Shown here: one piece after another, positions 1 through 13,000 of the stretch
Layout of the letters: each line of letters starts with the position of its first letter
Position numbering within the stretch: the stretch's first letter is position 1
DNA from: Spirodela intermedia
Lineage: Eukaryota > Streptophyta > Magnoliopsida > Alismatales > Araceae
Assembly (NCBI GenBank): GCA_902729315.2
Contig: LR746268.1
Location: forward strand, 2,039,501 to 2,103,500
DNA length: 64,000 nt
Direction of reading: 5' to 3'
Program-made: the position numbers and the translations under genes
Notes under the pieces: model-generated
Seen by the model: the letters and a program-made list of their open reading frames with translations, nothing else
What the model was told of the DNA's origin: nothing
Database searches by the model: none

Positions 1-690
1 TGTATCAATACTTGAAGAAGGTCGAAAATTAGCTTGCCTTTGCTGTTCTTCTAGTCACACAAGGGAAAAAACTTATTAATAGGTAGAATAAGATTGTTAA
101 GTAATAGTTGGGCTCGAATTTAAGTAAATGAATAATTTAACACCCATCAAGAATGACATCAAATATTCTAATAGAAAATAATTGTCAAGTTCTTTTACTC
201 CTCTACATGTACACTTTCCAGGAGAACATGAGGGTATAAAATGACTCAATTCCCTCAAAGAGCCTTTAGTCTGGTGAAATATGTTCCCACAAAATCTTGG
301 TCTTGTTTGCGATTGAATAGCCCATGACATAATTGAAAACGTCTAGGCCCATCGTTCTATTAAATATTTCCTTAAGATCATTCCACAATTTTTTTGTTGA
401 AATTGAAAAAATAATACTAGCTGAAACATCTAGAGATACAAAATTCAAAAATGAAGAATTAAACATATTATTGTTTCTAATCTATGATCATAGTAAAATC
501 ATATCAATTTAGATCGATTTAGATATTGATCCATCAATAAAACTTAATTTATGTCTGACTGATAAGGCAATAATAATGATTTGACACCATGAAGTATATT
601 TATCACCTGTAAGTGGTTGTGAGACCAAGGTTAAACCAGGGTCATAAAAGTAGTGTACATAATAAGGGCTTCACCAGTCATCCACATGGA
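1..690 (-). mobile_element. Relic of a Ty1/copia-type retrotransposon gag gene, truncated by the window edge
   Basis: Read on the minus strand from about 690 down to 1, short blocks in shifting frames match the N-terminal part of plant copia Gag in the right order: PGLTLVSQPLTGD (about 640-600), KLSFIDGSISK (about 550-520), SLDVSASIIFS then KLWNDLKEIFN (about 440-375), DFVGTYFTRLKAL (about 300-265) and KELDNYFLLEYLMSFLMG (about 210-145). Stops and frameshifts separate the blocks, so the gene is dead. The remainder of the element would lie to the left of position 1. I saw no LTR or primer-binding site on the right side. Family assignment rests on remembered copia Gag consensus; the order of several blocks makes chance unlikely. 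Confidence 0.75.
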
Positions 691-3437
691 AGAGCCTAGT
701 AGATGAAATAGAAGAACTCATGGATTTGAATGCCATGAAATGATTGTGAATAAATTTCTAATAATAAATTGAATAATAGATATGAAAGGATGTGAAAACA
801 TAGATCAAGAAACATATTCTTCAAACAAACTATATTCAAGCATTTGTCTAGAACTTCAATTAATTCAATTTTATTAATTCTGAGATCATATTATTGAAAT
901 TCAGAACAGATCTATGGTCCTTTCTTTTCTCCACCACTTGTGTTAAAATATGGATGGAATTGGATAACAAGGAATATAAATGGACAATTAACTAAAAGAT
1001 TTGAGTTTTAGTGATGTAAGATACACTAAAAATACTGTGTATGAAATTCAAATGGTAAGATGAGATATAGGCTAATTTCAATCAATTTGTTTCCAACCTT
1101 GAAATATGAGTTGAAGTGATGTGACATCATTCATAGATGATTATGAATGATCTTCCTTCTTCTGCCCACAAATCGTGAGCCATTTCACGCTGGTGTCGTT
1201 TTGAGAGAAGCAGATCTGGGAATGTATGTATACAAAGCTATAAAATCACTGCAACGCTGGTGTAATAGATGATTTACCTTGCCTTCGATGTCAAGGTCAA
1301 AAATGGGATTCACCCAAATCATAGACTGTTCATTGAAAAGTCGCGATCAGAGTAAGAGGTATGATGATTTTGAAATATTTTTAGATCGCACCCGCCTCCA
1401 CTTAAATCCAATGATCTTAAGCAAGTTTACAAATGACCATTATTGAATGTTTATGTGCATTTAGCAAGAATCGAATATTCTCAATAACAATGACCAAATG
1501 CCTCCTTATGATGGCATCCATAGAGAGGTGATTTTGATGGTGAATCTGAGCAGAACATTTTTTCTCAAAACCTAAATTGGATGAGCAGAGAGTTTGGGGA
1601 GAGAGAATGCAACAGGGAAAAATAACTCTCTCTCTCATTCTCTCTAATATGTCACTTTTTCGAACCTTGATGCTAAGTTCTGTTCTCCCGCACACCCGCT
1701 CTTGCAAGGCTAGCTCCAAAATGAGCGTAGATTAATGAAGAAGGGGACACATTTGGGGTTCCTAAGACTACTCGAAGCCAAGACTTGATTGCGCAAGGCT
1801 AGAAGAGAATGGATTTTGAAAATAGTCTCCAAGCCCATGTAAAAGCCATTTTCTAGTTTTCTTTGTTCTTTGGGCTGGGGCTCAAGCTATTTTCCGATCA
1901 GGTCTTAGAATTTCTTCATAGAAAATTAGATAATGCGGGGCATGAGGGACGCCCATTCATGCTTTAATGTGGCCTTGCGCAAATACTACACCTCTTGACA
2001 AGATTGTACCTTTTTTCCAATTGATTATCTACATATTAATTTTACTATGATAAAATATTCCTCTAATGGGAAAATTTTAATAGAATGCTATGAGAACTTA
2101 TGTTTTGAGATTTGGTAGTGGAGTCCATCAACTTTGCATTCATTCTACTCCACATGATATTTTATTGTGTGTGGCTACATCCAAAGGGCTGGAGCCTCTT
2201 CCCTTGTTTTCCAAATTTTCTGAAGTCTTCAAAAATATTAAAAAATGAATCCAAAGATTTTATAAATTTGAGGTGATGTATACACAATACAAGGGTACAC
2301 ACTTTCTATTGGTTGTGAAATGCAATGGATATGGATGGATGGACTATGACTATAGTAAGAAAATATGTCTATATATGTTGGAGAGAAACAAAATTATGTT
2401 TGTATGATGATCAATAGAAAGAAACAAAAGCTTCGATATATTCTTAAAATTATCTTCTCCTTAGATGGGGCATCCCTTGGTAGCTTCCACATAAGCACTT
2501 CAAGAGAAAGATGCTTTGAGGAAATTTCCTAGAATTGTTGAGATATTTTTACATGGCACATCAGATGTACCATGTCTCAGATTCTCATATGATATAAGAG
2601 GATGTCTTACACCTCAACTTTTCACTAGACATCAACATAAGTTGTGCAATACAGCTTCAATATCTTTATGATGTTGTGCTTCTCTTTGATAGATTTAATA
2701 AGATCTTCTTGGACATAATTAATTACCGTACAAATTGTCTAGAAGACATCTAAAAAGGATTTATATAGTTTTCATATAGTTTTCAATGAAACACTGGGTA
2801 CCATATAGTTTTCATGGAACGATAAAAAAATCCAGCATACTTAAATTAATAATACTTTAACGCCAGCTTACCTAGAACACTAAGAATTTAATATCATGTT
2901 CCACATGCCCAATTTTAAATTCTTACAAATCATGGAAATTCTTTATTCCAGTATTTGCTCTGCGGTTACCACCAATAATGAGATCGATTTCATCAGAATC
3001 GTTCGGAATACTTGTGTACCTTTTATTCACATTAGTACACGCCAGAATAGAAATTCATATCCGCCCTCTGAAATCGATTCACAGTCTATATAGCCGATGT
3101 ATTCAAAGGCACCGAGGAATGAGGGAGGGGAGGAACGCAGATGAGGTTGACCTTCGGTCTTGCTCGTATACCGTCTTTTAACTGGGTACACTCAGGCTGT
3201 CTCTTCCACATTACCTACGGTGTAAAAACCATAGTCCTTAATCTACTAGTAAATGCAAATATTGGGTGCTTTCTAATAATTATTTGAGATGAATATGAGG
3301 AGAACGGAGCAAGCATTGGGAGACGATAGACGCACTAGCCCCATGCAAAACTTTCCAGAAACATTTTCTTAATTGGAGTCGCCGATTGTACGTAAAGACT
3401 TAGATCGTTCTGCAATTCCACTGGAGAAATTGTAGTA
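691..3437. other. AT-rich intergenic stretch, nothing recognised
   Basis: Only short open frames are present, none with a family signature. A CT-rich run lies near 1626-1647. The last few hundred bases are the likely promoter and leader of the plastid protein gene, but I could not choose a TATA box with confidence. Confidence 0.5.
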
Positions 3438-3731
3438 ATGATCACCCTCTCACGCTCTGCAAGGCCCAAGCATCTCGGCAAAGAACAATCCATGAGAGTT
3501 AAGAGGAGCTCTGATGGACCCCACCTTATCCCGTTGACATGGCACTACCCCGTCAAATCATCTGCTTCTTCTGAAGCCGCGCTGAATCTCCCTCCTCCAC
3601 CCATCCTTTCTTGCCGCCCTCTTCCTCCTGTCCGAGAGGTGGGAAATCTGAGGCAGCTCCTCCTGTCCTTCCTCTCCATCTCCAATGCACCATCCCACCT
3701 AGCAGATAGATACGCCCCCCACCATCTGTCA

Positions 3732-4343
3732 ATGGCTTCCTCCTCCTCCTCCTCCCCTATCTCCCCTCTCCTTGTCTCCTCAAGAATTGGCCGCCTCCAC
3801 CTTCCCCCCCGACTGGCCCACGCCACCTTCCCCTCCAGACCCATCACGAGATCCCCCGGCAAAACCAAGGTTTCTGTCTCATCATCGACCAACAACCCCA
3901 CCGCCGCCGCTGCCGCCGCCGCCCCCGCCGCGAGGGCCGCCGTTGCCGGGGAAGAAGCCGTCTTCTTCGATGGGGGCGCGCACTACGGGGACCTACTAGC
4001 GAACCTTCTCCTGGGTTTCACCCTCCTCTGGCTTCCCCTTACCATTGCGGCGGTCTCCAGGGCCTTCTTCCTCCGGTACCGCTTCACCAACCTTCGCGTC
4101 ACCGTCGTCTCCGGGTTCACCGGCCAGGATCGGAGCGACTTCTCCTACAAGGTCATCAAGGACGTGCAGGTGGTGCCCAGATTCATCGGCGAGTGGGGGG
4201 ACATCGTCATCACGCTCAAGGACGGCACCAAGGTGGATCTCAGAAGCGTTCCCAAGTTCCGGGAGATCGCCGAATACTGCCTCTACATGGCCGGCGAGGG
4301 AGCCAAGCCCTCCGGCGAGGGTTCCAGGGCCAAGGGCTTCTGA
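3732..4343 (+). CDS. Plastid-targeted membrane protein with bacterial PH-like (bPH_2/DUF304-type) domain
   Basis: Single-exon gene of 203 aa. The N-terminus (MASSSSSSP, then Ser/Arg/Pro-rich to about residue 55, followed by an Ala run) looks like a chloroplast transit peptide. One hydrophobic segment spans about residues 88-112 (LLANLLLGFTLLWLPLTIAA). The C-terminal part, about 113-187, has the compact beta-rich pattern of cyanobacterial and plastid bPH_2 proteins: FTNLRVTVVSGFTGQDR, VIKDVQVVPRFIGEWGD, ITLKDGTKVDLRSVPKF. An in-frame ATG at 3438 would add 98 residues. I prefer 3732 because the transit-peptide-like sequence starts there and the extension has no family features. The molecular function is not known to me; a role at the plastid envelope or thylakoid is inferred from the targeting and membrane segments. 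GC content rises sharply over the gene. Confidence 0.8.
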   Translation: MASSSSSSPISPLLVSSRIGRLHLPPRLAHATFPSRPITRSPGKTKVSVSSSTNNPTAAAAAAAPAARAAVAGEEAVFFDGGAHYGDLLANLLLGFTLLWLPLTIAAVSRAFFLRYRFTNLRVTVVSGFTGQDRSDFSYKVIKDVQVVPRFIGEWGDIVITLKDGTKVDLRSVPKFREIAEYCLYMAGEGAKPSGEGSRAKGF

Positions 4344-6798
4344 GTTCTGCAATTGCGCATGGGGCTTCCGCCCTTGATCCTCTTTTACTTCTCGCTGCTT
4401 TCCTAAATTATAAGGACGAGGGGGAGACTGGGGTCATTTGTAAGCTCCAGATATGGTCGGATTGTGAGAAGAAATATACTCATCCTGATTGTAGACAACT
4501 GGGTTGACATCATTTTCTGTGTGGGATCTAGAAACCCGGAGGAGTTCAGAGCATCGCCGGTATGTACTGTTTGTTCTTCCTCCTTCCTTTCTGTTTCTCT
4601 GCTCCTGCGTCTGAGAGGAGGTGGAAGGTGGGGACTTGAGGGGCCCTCCAATGTGATTAAATCGTGTAAAGATTTGGGAGCGTAATCTTCATGCATGCGG
4701 CAACTGGGTTTTACTGTTTTAGTGAATACATAAACACAAGAAAACATGATGCCTTGAGAGGTGAGATTGAGACTGGCTTTTCAACGGTTTCTTGCAAAAT
4801 CAGTTGCCTATAAATAGAAATATATTCTCTTTCCACGCCCTTTTATTTCCCCATGCTCCGATCAGCTGTCTCAGGCAGGTAAACAGCACTCCGTCAAGGA
4901 AAACAAAAACAGAGCTCGGATTGGATGTGGGATATTCAGATCTCCACATTCTCCATTCTCCTTTGCTCGAGGCAGGAGAGATAATGCTGCGAAGAATCGG
5001 TTCGCTTCTCTTTGCAAGAAGCCTTTTGCAATGTGAATGCAGTGCCAGAGACCAACTGTTGTCACTCCACTCAATCCAAACAGTGAAAATTATGTACAAC
5101 AAAATGGATGCATCTCTGCAAACCAACTAGAATCACCATCAAAAATTGAAAAATTCGGCACGATGATGCACAGTTTTACATCAAAAACACATCTGCGACC
5201 AATTTCTTGATAGTTTTGAGCTGATAACTCTCTGAATCTTCTGACCGGGCATCAGAACGTCTAGACTACCAGAAACTGACAGTGTGAGCCAGATGTCAGC
5301 TGCAGAACATAGTATTGACTCTGCCTGCTAGGTACTGAAATTGGAAACTCAGTATGACGTACGCGCTTATTCCAACATTATGTTCAGACTACTCGAATGA
5401 GTTGTTTCCCATTTTCTGATCTCGTTTGTTTTCCATGTTTTAGGAGCTGAAGGGTCACGCCTCTGAGAATGGACATACTAGATGGAAACCCAGAAGACTA
5501 TCTGACAGTGGAGCACAGATTTTTTTCAAGGTGATATTTGTGTTTCTCTAAAATCACATCCACCCGAGATTATTAGTTCCTCAATTCGCCCCATTCACTG
5601 ACCATTTCTTAAAATTTCTATTAGACGTAGAAAGGCCAAGGAGGGCTCTGGAATCTACATCGGCAGAGGTCATTTCACCTTGTGAAGATCAAATAGTCAA
5701 TGATGGTACCCATCTGTCTTGCCAGATGCATATTTCTCTTGCCCTTTCCAAACATTTCCCATTGTCGACCTTGCTGAAGGAATCTCCACTCAACTTTGTG
5801 CAATGGAAGTTAGATTTATCAAAACAAAATTTGGGGCTTCTAAATCTGATTTAATCTGGGGCTAAAGTTTCAAGGTCTTCAGTCACGAAATATCCTTGAT
5901 TCAAGTTATTCTCTCGCTCTCCCTCGGGTAAAATGATTTCCACGTTAAGAAATGCTCTTAGATGAATTTACTATCTGGCAATATCTTACTATTTGCTTTG
6001 ATGGAGAGAAAGTTTCTTCTGAGCTCACTTAGATGCCATCCCCTTCTCCCACCCACCAATCCATCACAGCTGAACAACCTTCTGGAAAAAGGGCACTCGT
6101 CCACAGCCGCCAATGGGTCGTCTCTAAACTGTTCTCTCTCTCTCCCGCTCTCTATCTATCTACCTCTGCGTTGCTCCTTTACCTTGACTTTTAGTAGAAG
6201 GGTGTTCTTCGGAAATTTCGGAGTTCACCTGGGAGGAAGTTTCCTGCATTGCTCCGTTCTGTCCTTCAGTCAGAATATCGCCTATGCTAGCGTGTTATCT
6301 GGTTTGGCCGCCCTCTCCAGCATGATCTTTTCATTCCCATAGGTAGAAAAATAGAGTATCTGCCTTACGATCCGTGCAATCTATCAACATGTTGCATGAA
6401 TTCCCATGGATGTAAGGTCTGAGAATCTTGGAATTGGGACAGACTCCTGGACGTTTTTTGAATTTGGTGAGGCGTCTTCTTTCAGCGCTCGTTCCCCCTC
6501 GGTTCAGTGGGTCACAACGGACCACTGTTATACCTTTTTTCACGCCATTTTCAGCGTGCAGCATCATCATCTCGGTTCTTTCCGCAGCTTTTAATTGGAA
6601 GGCAGAAGTTGTTACTGTCTAGAAATCAGTTCTTTGTGGGCTTGACCTTCGTATATAGATTTGTACATATCATACGTGATATCGGTATCCCGATACATAC
6701 GCTTGTTTGTTAGTACATGTAGCTTAGGAATCCCGAGGAGTTCCCACAGTTCGCAAAAGGGTAAGATGGAAATCGTAGAAGAAAACGCAGTACATTCA

Positions 6799-6800
<2 letters not shown>

Positions 6801-6840
<40 letters not shown>
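6801..6840. repeat. (CT)20 microsatellite
   Basis: Uninterrupted CT dinucleotide run. It generates artefactual Ser-Leu and Arg-Glu repeat frames on the two strands. Confidence 0.97.
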
Positions 6841-6842
<2 letters not shown>

Positions 6843-7534
6843 AAAGTAGCCCATTCACGATCTCTCGTCTTTCCTACCCTGTCAATATTTGCCCGCTCAC
6901 ACGCACAGATACCCTCTCTCACTGATTGCACCAACACTGTGCGTCTGCCTCTCTCTAGATCACCTATTGAGAAAAAATAAGCTATTAGGAATCAGTCATG
7001 TACATAAAAATCTCTTTCTCCCCGTGATTGGACATCGGTCGCAAGGGAAAGAAACTGATCATTGGGGTTCAGGATTGTAAGATATACCTCCTCTCTCTCT
7101 CTATCTCTCTCTCTCTTTCTCCGGCATAGATGAGCTGGGATGGACTGTCCAGACCCAAGAGAATTAGAACGGGCTTCTGAATCCCGTCTAAAAGGAAGAT
7201 GAGGATGGACCTTCCACAGTGCCGACAAAGAGGAAGGTGATCCGGTCGGTACTACGACTCCAGGGCTTTAGAGCTTCGCCCCCGGAAGAGCTCACAGCTC
7301 ACTGCCGTTGGCCTCTTCTCTCCGTTCAACACAGAAGTCTGCCCGTCATGCACAGGTTCTAGACTTGAAAGGTACGGCAAAGAGAGAGAGATGTGGCGCA
7401 CCTTAAAACCCTTCCTCCTCATATCGAGGGAGCTCTCAGACTTTTACGTTTAGGTCCGTGGAGGGAAACACAGAAAAACTAGGACGAAGAGAGCGATATG
7501 AAAACGAAATACATTCGCCTTCCAGTTCATATAT

Positions 7535-7539
<5 letters not shown>

Positions 7540-7565
<26 letters not shown>
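7540..7565. repeat. (GA)n microsatellite
   Basis: Short pure GA run inside otherwise unassigned sequence. Confidence 0.95.
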
Positions 7566-7570
<5 letters not shown>

Positions 7571-8799
7571 TTTCCATGGAATTGTTTCCACGACGGTGCA
7601 CTTTCTATATTTGTGTGTGGGTGTCCTTTGCGTACCGGATTTGATCGAAGGTCAGCGTCCTCGCTCTGTCTCTATCGACGACTTCTTCTCCATTCCCTTA
7701 TCCTTCTCTCCCTCCCACGTTTCCAAAGTAGGTCAGGGAAGGAGACGAAAGAGGAATCTGGGGATGAAGAGGAGAACAGTTCTCTCTCTCCTCCAAAATA
7801 AACAGGCAACTCTCTCAAAAGTATTGCATATGTCTTGAAACGCGTATCAGTTTTATGCTTAGGTTAAGCGAGAGGCGGTAAACGAACTATCAATTTTGAA
7901 GTATAAATAAAGAAAAATATTATCGACATCTTAGGACTTGAGCATGAAAAAATGTTATGGCATGATTTAAAGGCTTACATAAAGTTAAAGACTTCCATGA
8001 AAAGCAGTCGTACAAGAAAGTTGATCATCTCCACCTTGATCACATTCCAATAGCAACAAGAGAATTATTTCATGGGTAATCTTGTAATAAAGTGGGGGGA
8101 AAGTATTCAACAAAATAAAATTTCCTTAATAATAATATTCAGCTAATCTTCGATGTATTAGTATTTCAGGTAATCAATATTACTTGATGTCTTACTGATA
8201 TTTCATTAATGTCTTACAGATCATTCATCAGTTAGCGCACACATAGCACGTTTTCCATGACTAGAGATTCCATTAATAGTGATCAATATATCTAGTATGA
8301 AATTCCTACAGTTTACCTTTTAAAATAATCCTTTTGCTATGGATTTTTTCACTGATTCAAAATTATATTTAATAGTATCCAAAAACATTAATAAATGTTC
8401 CTCTAGAATCATTTCTCAAAATTATTTAAAATTTTAATATACCATTAAAATATATTTTTTGGTCGATTTTTCAAATGCAAATATTTGGAAATTTTATAAT
8501 ATTAAAACTATTTATGTCAATAATGTCAAAGATGTTTATTGTAGGGAAAGGGAAAGTAGAAATGGCCATAGTAGTAAAATTAGCATGATAGACTCAAGAC
8601 ATAAAGCATTGGATGTGGCCTCAACATGTTGTGGATAATCAACATGGAATACCAAGAAATTCGCTCTTAAGAACATATAAAATATTAACAATTGAGGAAA
8701 GGTGTCCGTCCCCAGAGATATTGCAGGAAAAATTTCATGTGAAGGTTCTGAAAATGACTAAACATGGTTGGTTGGAATTTGCACGAAAAGCATAGAATT

Positions 8800-8955
8800 C
8801 ATCACGTGCGAGAGAGCAGGAGTGTGTGTGTGTGAGAGAGAGGGAGAGAGAAAGAGAGAGAGAGAGAGAGATAGAAAAATAATATAGTCATCACGTGTGA
8901 GAGAGAGAGAGAGAGAGAGAGAAGAAAGAAAAATAATATAGTCATCACGTGCGAG

Positions 8956-8997
<42 letters not shown>
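8800..8997. repeat. Minisatellite of three CACGTG-plus-(GA)n units
   Basis: Three units each begin with TCATCACGTG and run into a GA tract. The CACGTG cores are at 8803-8808, 8892-8897 and 8946-8951. Units 2 and 3 are also preceded by the same AT-rich spacer (AATAATATAGTCATCACGTG). This is a tandem array of a G-box-like palindrome joined to a microsatellite. No gene start is seen close by, so a regulatory role is only a possibility. Confidence 0.85.
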
Positions 8998-9000
<3 letters not shown>

Positions 9001-9319
9001 GAAAATAGGGATTCTGACACTTTTTCCCATGCAATGAGTAAAAGGCATCAGCAACGAGAATAGTTGCGGTGCTCTCACAGCTACTCCTTGAATAATGTAA
9101 AGGAAGCTGGTCAGGTTCGCAATGAAAATGTGCGAAAGGCAGAGACATCGCAGCCCCAAGAATATAAATGACATGTCCGTGCACAGTTGCACACCACAGA
9201 TTTAACGTAAACAAATACCTTAAAGTTCGTAACTTTTACAAGGAATTGTAATAATACTGCACTTCAAAGGTATCGATAAAAACCAGCACTCCGGTCAAAC
9301 TTCTGGCGTCTTTTCCGTC

Positions 9320-10020
9320 ATCGAACTTTATTCAAGTTTCCGGGTATAAGGGGCTGTCTTCTGAGTGCGATCGGTCATCCTGTGGCACCCATACTGCGGC
9401 GGAGGCGTGGGCATCTCAGTAGGCGTCATCCCTGAGAAGAACGCTGGCCCCATTACTCGCCAGCGATGCCACCCTCTTCTCCAACCCCACGACGGAATGC
9501 TGCGCACGCTTCGCCAATAATCCCAGCACCTCAAACAAGAATGCCGCGTAGGGACTTAGGTCAGAGACGCCATTGCCGAGTCCCCAGCTGCGCCAGCTGA
9601 CGGCTAGGCCACGTCGGGCTAGGGAACCTGGTGGCATCTTGAGAAAGGAAAGCATCGGCTCCAGGGGGCGGATTCGCTCCAGTCCTCGTTCAAAATGACT
9701 GGCTCAGTTCTCCCATGGTGAACACATCTTACCTTGCCATCACAAGGTTTTATTGGTTCATTTCTTATTTCAACTGCATTGTCTCGTAGATTCTAAAACA
9801 TGGATTCCTTGTGTCCTATACAGGCCGGCACTCAATCATACTTCTGGCCAAACTGGGGTACTGCTCCCTTCAGTCCATCCTGCTCACCACCACATCCTCC
9901 GGCTGCGCCACCGGTGTCCTGCAGACAGCCCAGACTGCGCGTCCTACGGCCTTGGTATGGCCCAACCCTTTGACAGCGACATTTATAACGTTGGTTTCTA
10001 GTTTTAAAGAAAATACAACT
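9320..10020. other. GC-rich island with open frames, no family recognised
   Basis: Two GC-rich blocks (about 9330-9700 and 9820-9980) stand out from AT-rich flanks. On the minus strand, 9655-9416 reads as 79 codons from ATG, including SPYAAFLFEVLGLLAKRAQ and VVGLEKRVASLASNGASVLL. It then stops, and an apparent continuation lies in another frame down to 9328. On the plus strand a TACAG before 9823 could be a splice acceptor, followed by open sequence. The composition suggests a gene fragment or a small decayed gene, but I recognise no protein family and cannot choose the strand. Confidence 0.25.
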
Positions 10021-10030
10021 ACACTAATGT

Positions 10031-13000
10031 TTTAGCTCCAGCTATCTCATTCTCTATTTTGGTTCATATCGTCGAGTTTTGGACAGTGGATCACAAAATA
10101 TGTGCATTTTTAAAGGCCGCTTGTCCTTTTGAAATATACATCTAGAGTAGGGGGAGTTGTACCTGAAATCTGTGTGTCCTCGTAAGAAGTCAACATCTAG
10201 CAGATCATCGTCTGATAAGAGAAAAACAAAATAATCATTACTGTTATGATTTAACTTCGAAACTCAGGTGCCCGTTATAATAACCACCAACTAATGTTTG
10301 ACAGAAAAAAATATATAAGCAGATGTAAATGTTTTAGTGATCAATTGTAAGACATTAAAATAAAAAAATAAAGAAGAAAAGTCATGGAATGTATTTGTCA
10401 ACTAAGATTACTCATTTATATCATTACATTCTTATTACGTCTTTTCATAGAACAGCCAGATAGTGCTAGCTATGATCTCTAATTCTCGAATCCCATAGCA
10501 TTCCTGAAATTGTTTGCTTTCATCATTAACAATCATAATCAGTACTCTGATAACTTTCAAAGCAGCTCGAGCAGAATTCAGTTCTACTGCCAATTCAAAT
10601 GCTAATATAATGATGAGCATGTCTCAATTTATTCAATGTAAAATGTGTACAATGTTTGACCATAGTCTTCTCAAAAAAAGAAATTAGTATTAAGACTCGC
10701 ATACCACTGCAATAGTTTTATTCTAAAATTCCTTTGTGGGCCAAATCATACGATTATCAGAGTTTCTATTTTCACGATTTTGTGAATTATATTTTTGTCA
10801 TCATGCTTGAGTATGCCATTTTATTCAAGCTACTAAAAGAATCACAGTCCTTTATCAGAATATGGATAGGAAAAACCTCAAAATGAAAAGCTTGTGAGCA
10901 TGCATTAACTGTTAGCTTTTTTTTAATCCCCAACTATTAAGCCAAAGATTTGTGAACAAGTATTGGTTAAGTTAATGTCACAAAGTATCATAAACTTATT
11001 TGCATTTTCATAGTTACTAGGCATCATATCAATTTATTCATTTTCTTCAAGCTACTGAAACATTAAAGGGATGAAAAAAATTATCATAGACTATTTTTGA
11101 TTTTTTTAACACAGTCACTAATATTTTAACCTTTCATTAATTAAGATAATCCACCCTAATAAGGTTACTGATATCTATGCCCTTTCCAAAAAAACATGGA
11201 GTCTATGAAAGCAGCATCATCAATCTTGTCATTATCACTGATTGAAGAGCTTACCAATACTATTTTCACATTTTATTTTAGAAACGTCCAATACTTTCAC
11301 TGATTGAAGTCTTGAGACAATGTCAGACTCTTAAACTTCAGGGTTTGTGCAGAAAAATGTATTATTTTGAAAACTTGAGAGATTTTTGGGATAAAATAAG
11401 TAAAAAACTTTATTGATATTCAAGCATTCCTCACACTAGATCCATAATGAAAAGTGGCGAATGATAATTACAATGACATGTATCTCACTATAAAAGGGCT
11501 TAAATTAACGTGACATCCATTCAACTTAAAAAGTGTGCACTAATTACAATTAGAAGCATCTCACAATAAAAGAGAGACCTAAAATTGTGATGACATTCAC
11601 CTAACTTGCGAAATTATGCATGTTTTGGGTACTTTTCAACGAAAGAAACAGTTAATAAGAATTGAAAAACAGTAGTACATGGGTTCTTGCAACAATTACC
11701 GATGGCTCCTAAACCAGTAGACAATTCCTTAGCATTTGAATTCTGAAATACATCAATTCATAGAAGTTTTATGTTCCAAACATGCTTTGAGTTTTCAAAT
11801 GCATTTGAGAAACACTTAAAGGTTAATAGGCAACATAAGAAAGTTGAAGTTTTTAATCCTTGGAAGCATGTTTGTAATGTGCTAAGGAACCCCACCAATC
11901 CAATTGATATAACCCCATGTCTGCAGCAAAGAACTAGGATTGTAAATCTTAAAAGTCTCTACAAAATATTAGCTAGTCCATTCCTTCTTGGAGATAAGAA
12001 TTCACTGAGGTTTAGTAGCATTGATAAAGTCAAGATTCCAATGTCACTAAATAGATGAATATGGGATGGAAACTTTCTCTATAGTGGCAATCGACACTTT
12101 CAGGCCTCAAATGGAGAGACAAGTGGCCTCATCATGATATATGATAGAGAGATAAATAATACATTTCCCACCACAATTTAAGTGCTCATGTACTGATTTG
12201 TGGCCTTAAGCTGTGAACAATGTGATGTGACCCCCTTGTATGGAAAAAGAGATATGATTACAAAGATAACATTCACGAACATGTAAATTAAGAACACAAC
12301 AAAAGGAAAATCTTTGAGTTCTCCAAAGCTGATCAACTAGAGTTGACTAAAATAATATTTACGATTGAAATTCTAAAACCATGTCAGGTCAACTTACGGA
12401 ATAGCATGTTTTATATAGTTCCTCTAAGTGCACATTTTCAGGAGGTAAATGTATTTTAGTGCGTTCACTCCAAGGTAAATGGATACAAGCTAGAGCTTAG
12501 TTTTTAAATTTAGCATGCTACATCTACAAAGAAATCAAACATACTGTGTTATACATCAAGAGAGCTTGATTACAATGTTGTACCCGGTGTTCCCATTAAA
12601 TGAGAAGTATAATTACATGTGTTGAGTATGGTGCAACTTGTTTTATTTACAACTGACATGTGTTATATACAACCAGACGTTTCATCATCTATTCGAATAA
12701 CATAGAGAGTGAAGATCTATTCTCCAAAATCAATGTCTGAATTGAAATAAAATTCCTCTCAGAAAACAACTAGACATGCTGAAAATATGTCGTAACATAA
12801 TAATGCAGAGTAGAGATTCGAGCTGAGCTGTAATCATAATAACAATAATGCAATGAAATCCGATCTCAATTCTATATGGGGATGCCAAGATTTTCAATAG
12901 GTGGGTACGACTATGAGAAAGCTGATGATAACATCCTCTTTTTAAATTGCTTCATCTTCACGTGGGAAAGCACGATTCCCTACAGTTATCTAATTCGCAT

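Larger units (their letters stand above)
4344..9300. other. Intergenic region with microsatellites, no gene recognised
   Basis: The first few hundred bases are the probable 3' UTR of the plastid protein gene. Beyond that, open frames are short and without recognisable domains. The region holds several (CT)n and (GA)n runs, listed separately, and a CACGTG-containing minisatellite at its right end. Confidence 0.4.

Noticed and set aside
3438-3731. N-terminal 98-residue extension of the plastid protein
   Set aside because: A transit-peptide-like start begins at 3732 and the extension has no targeting or domain features. It is probably leader.
8758-9214. Ser-Leu-rich frames over the GA tracts
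   Set aside because: They are translations of (GA)n/(CT)n microsatellites.
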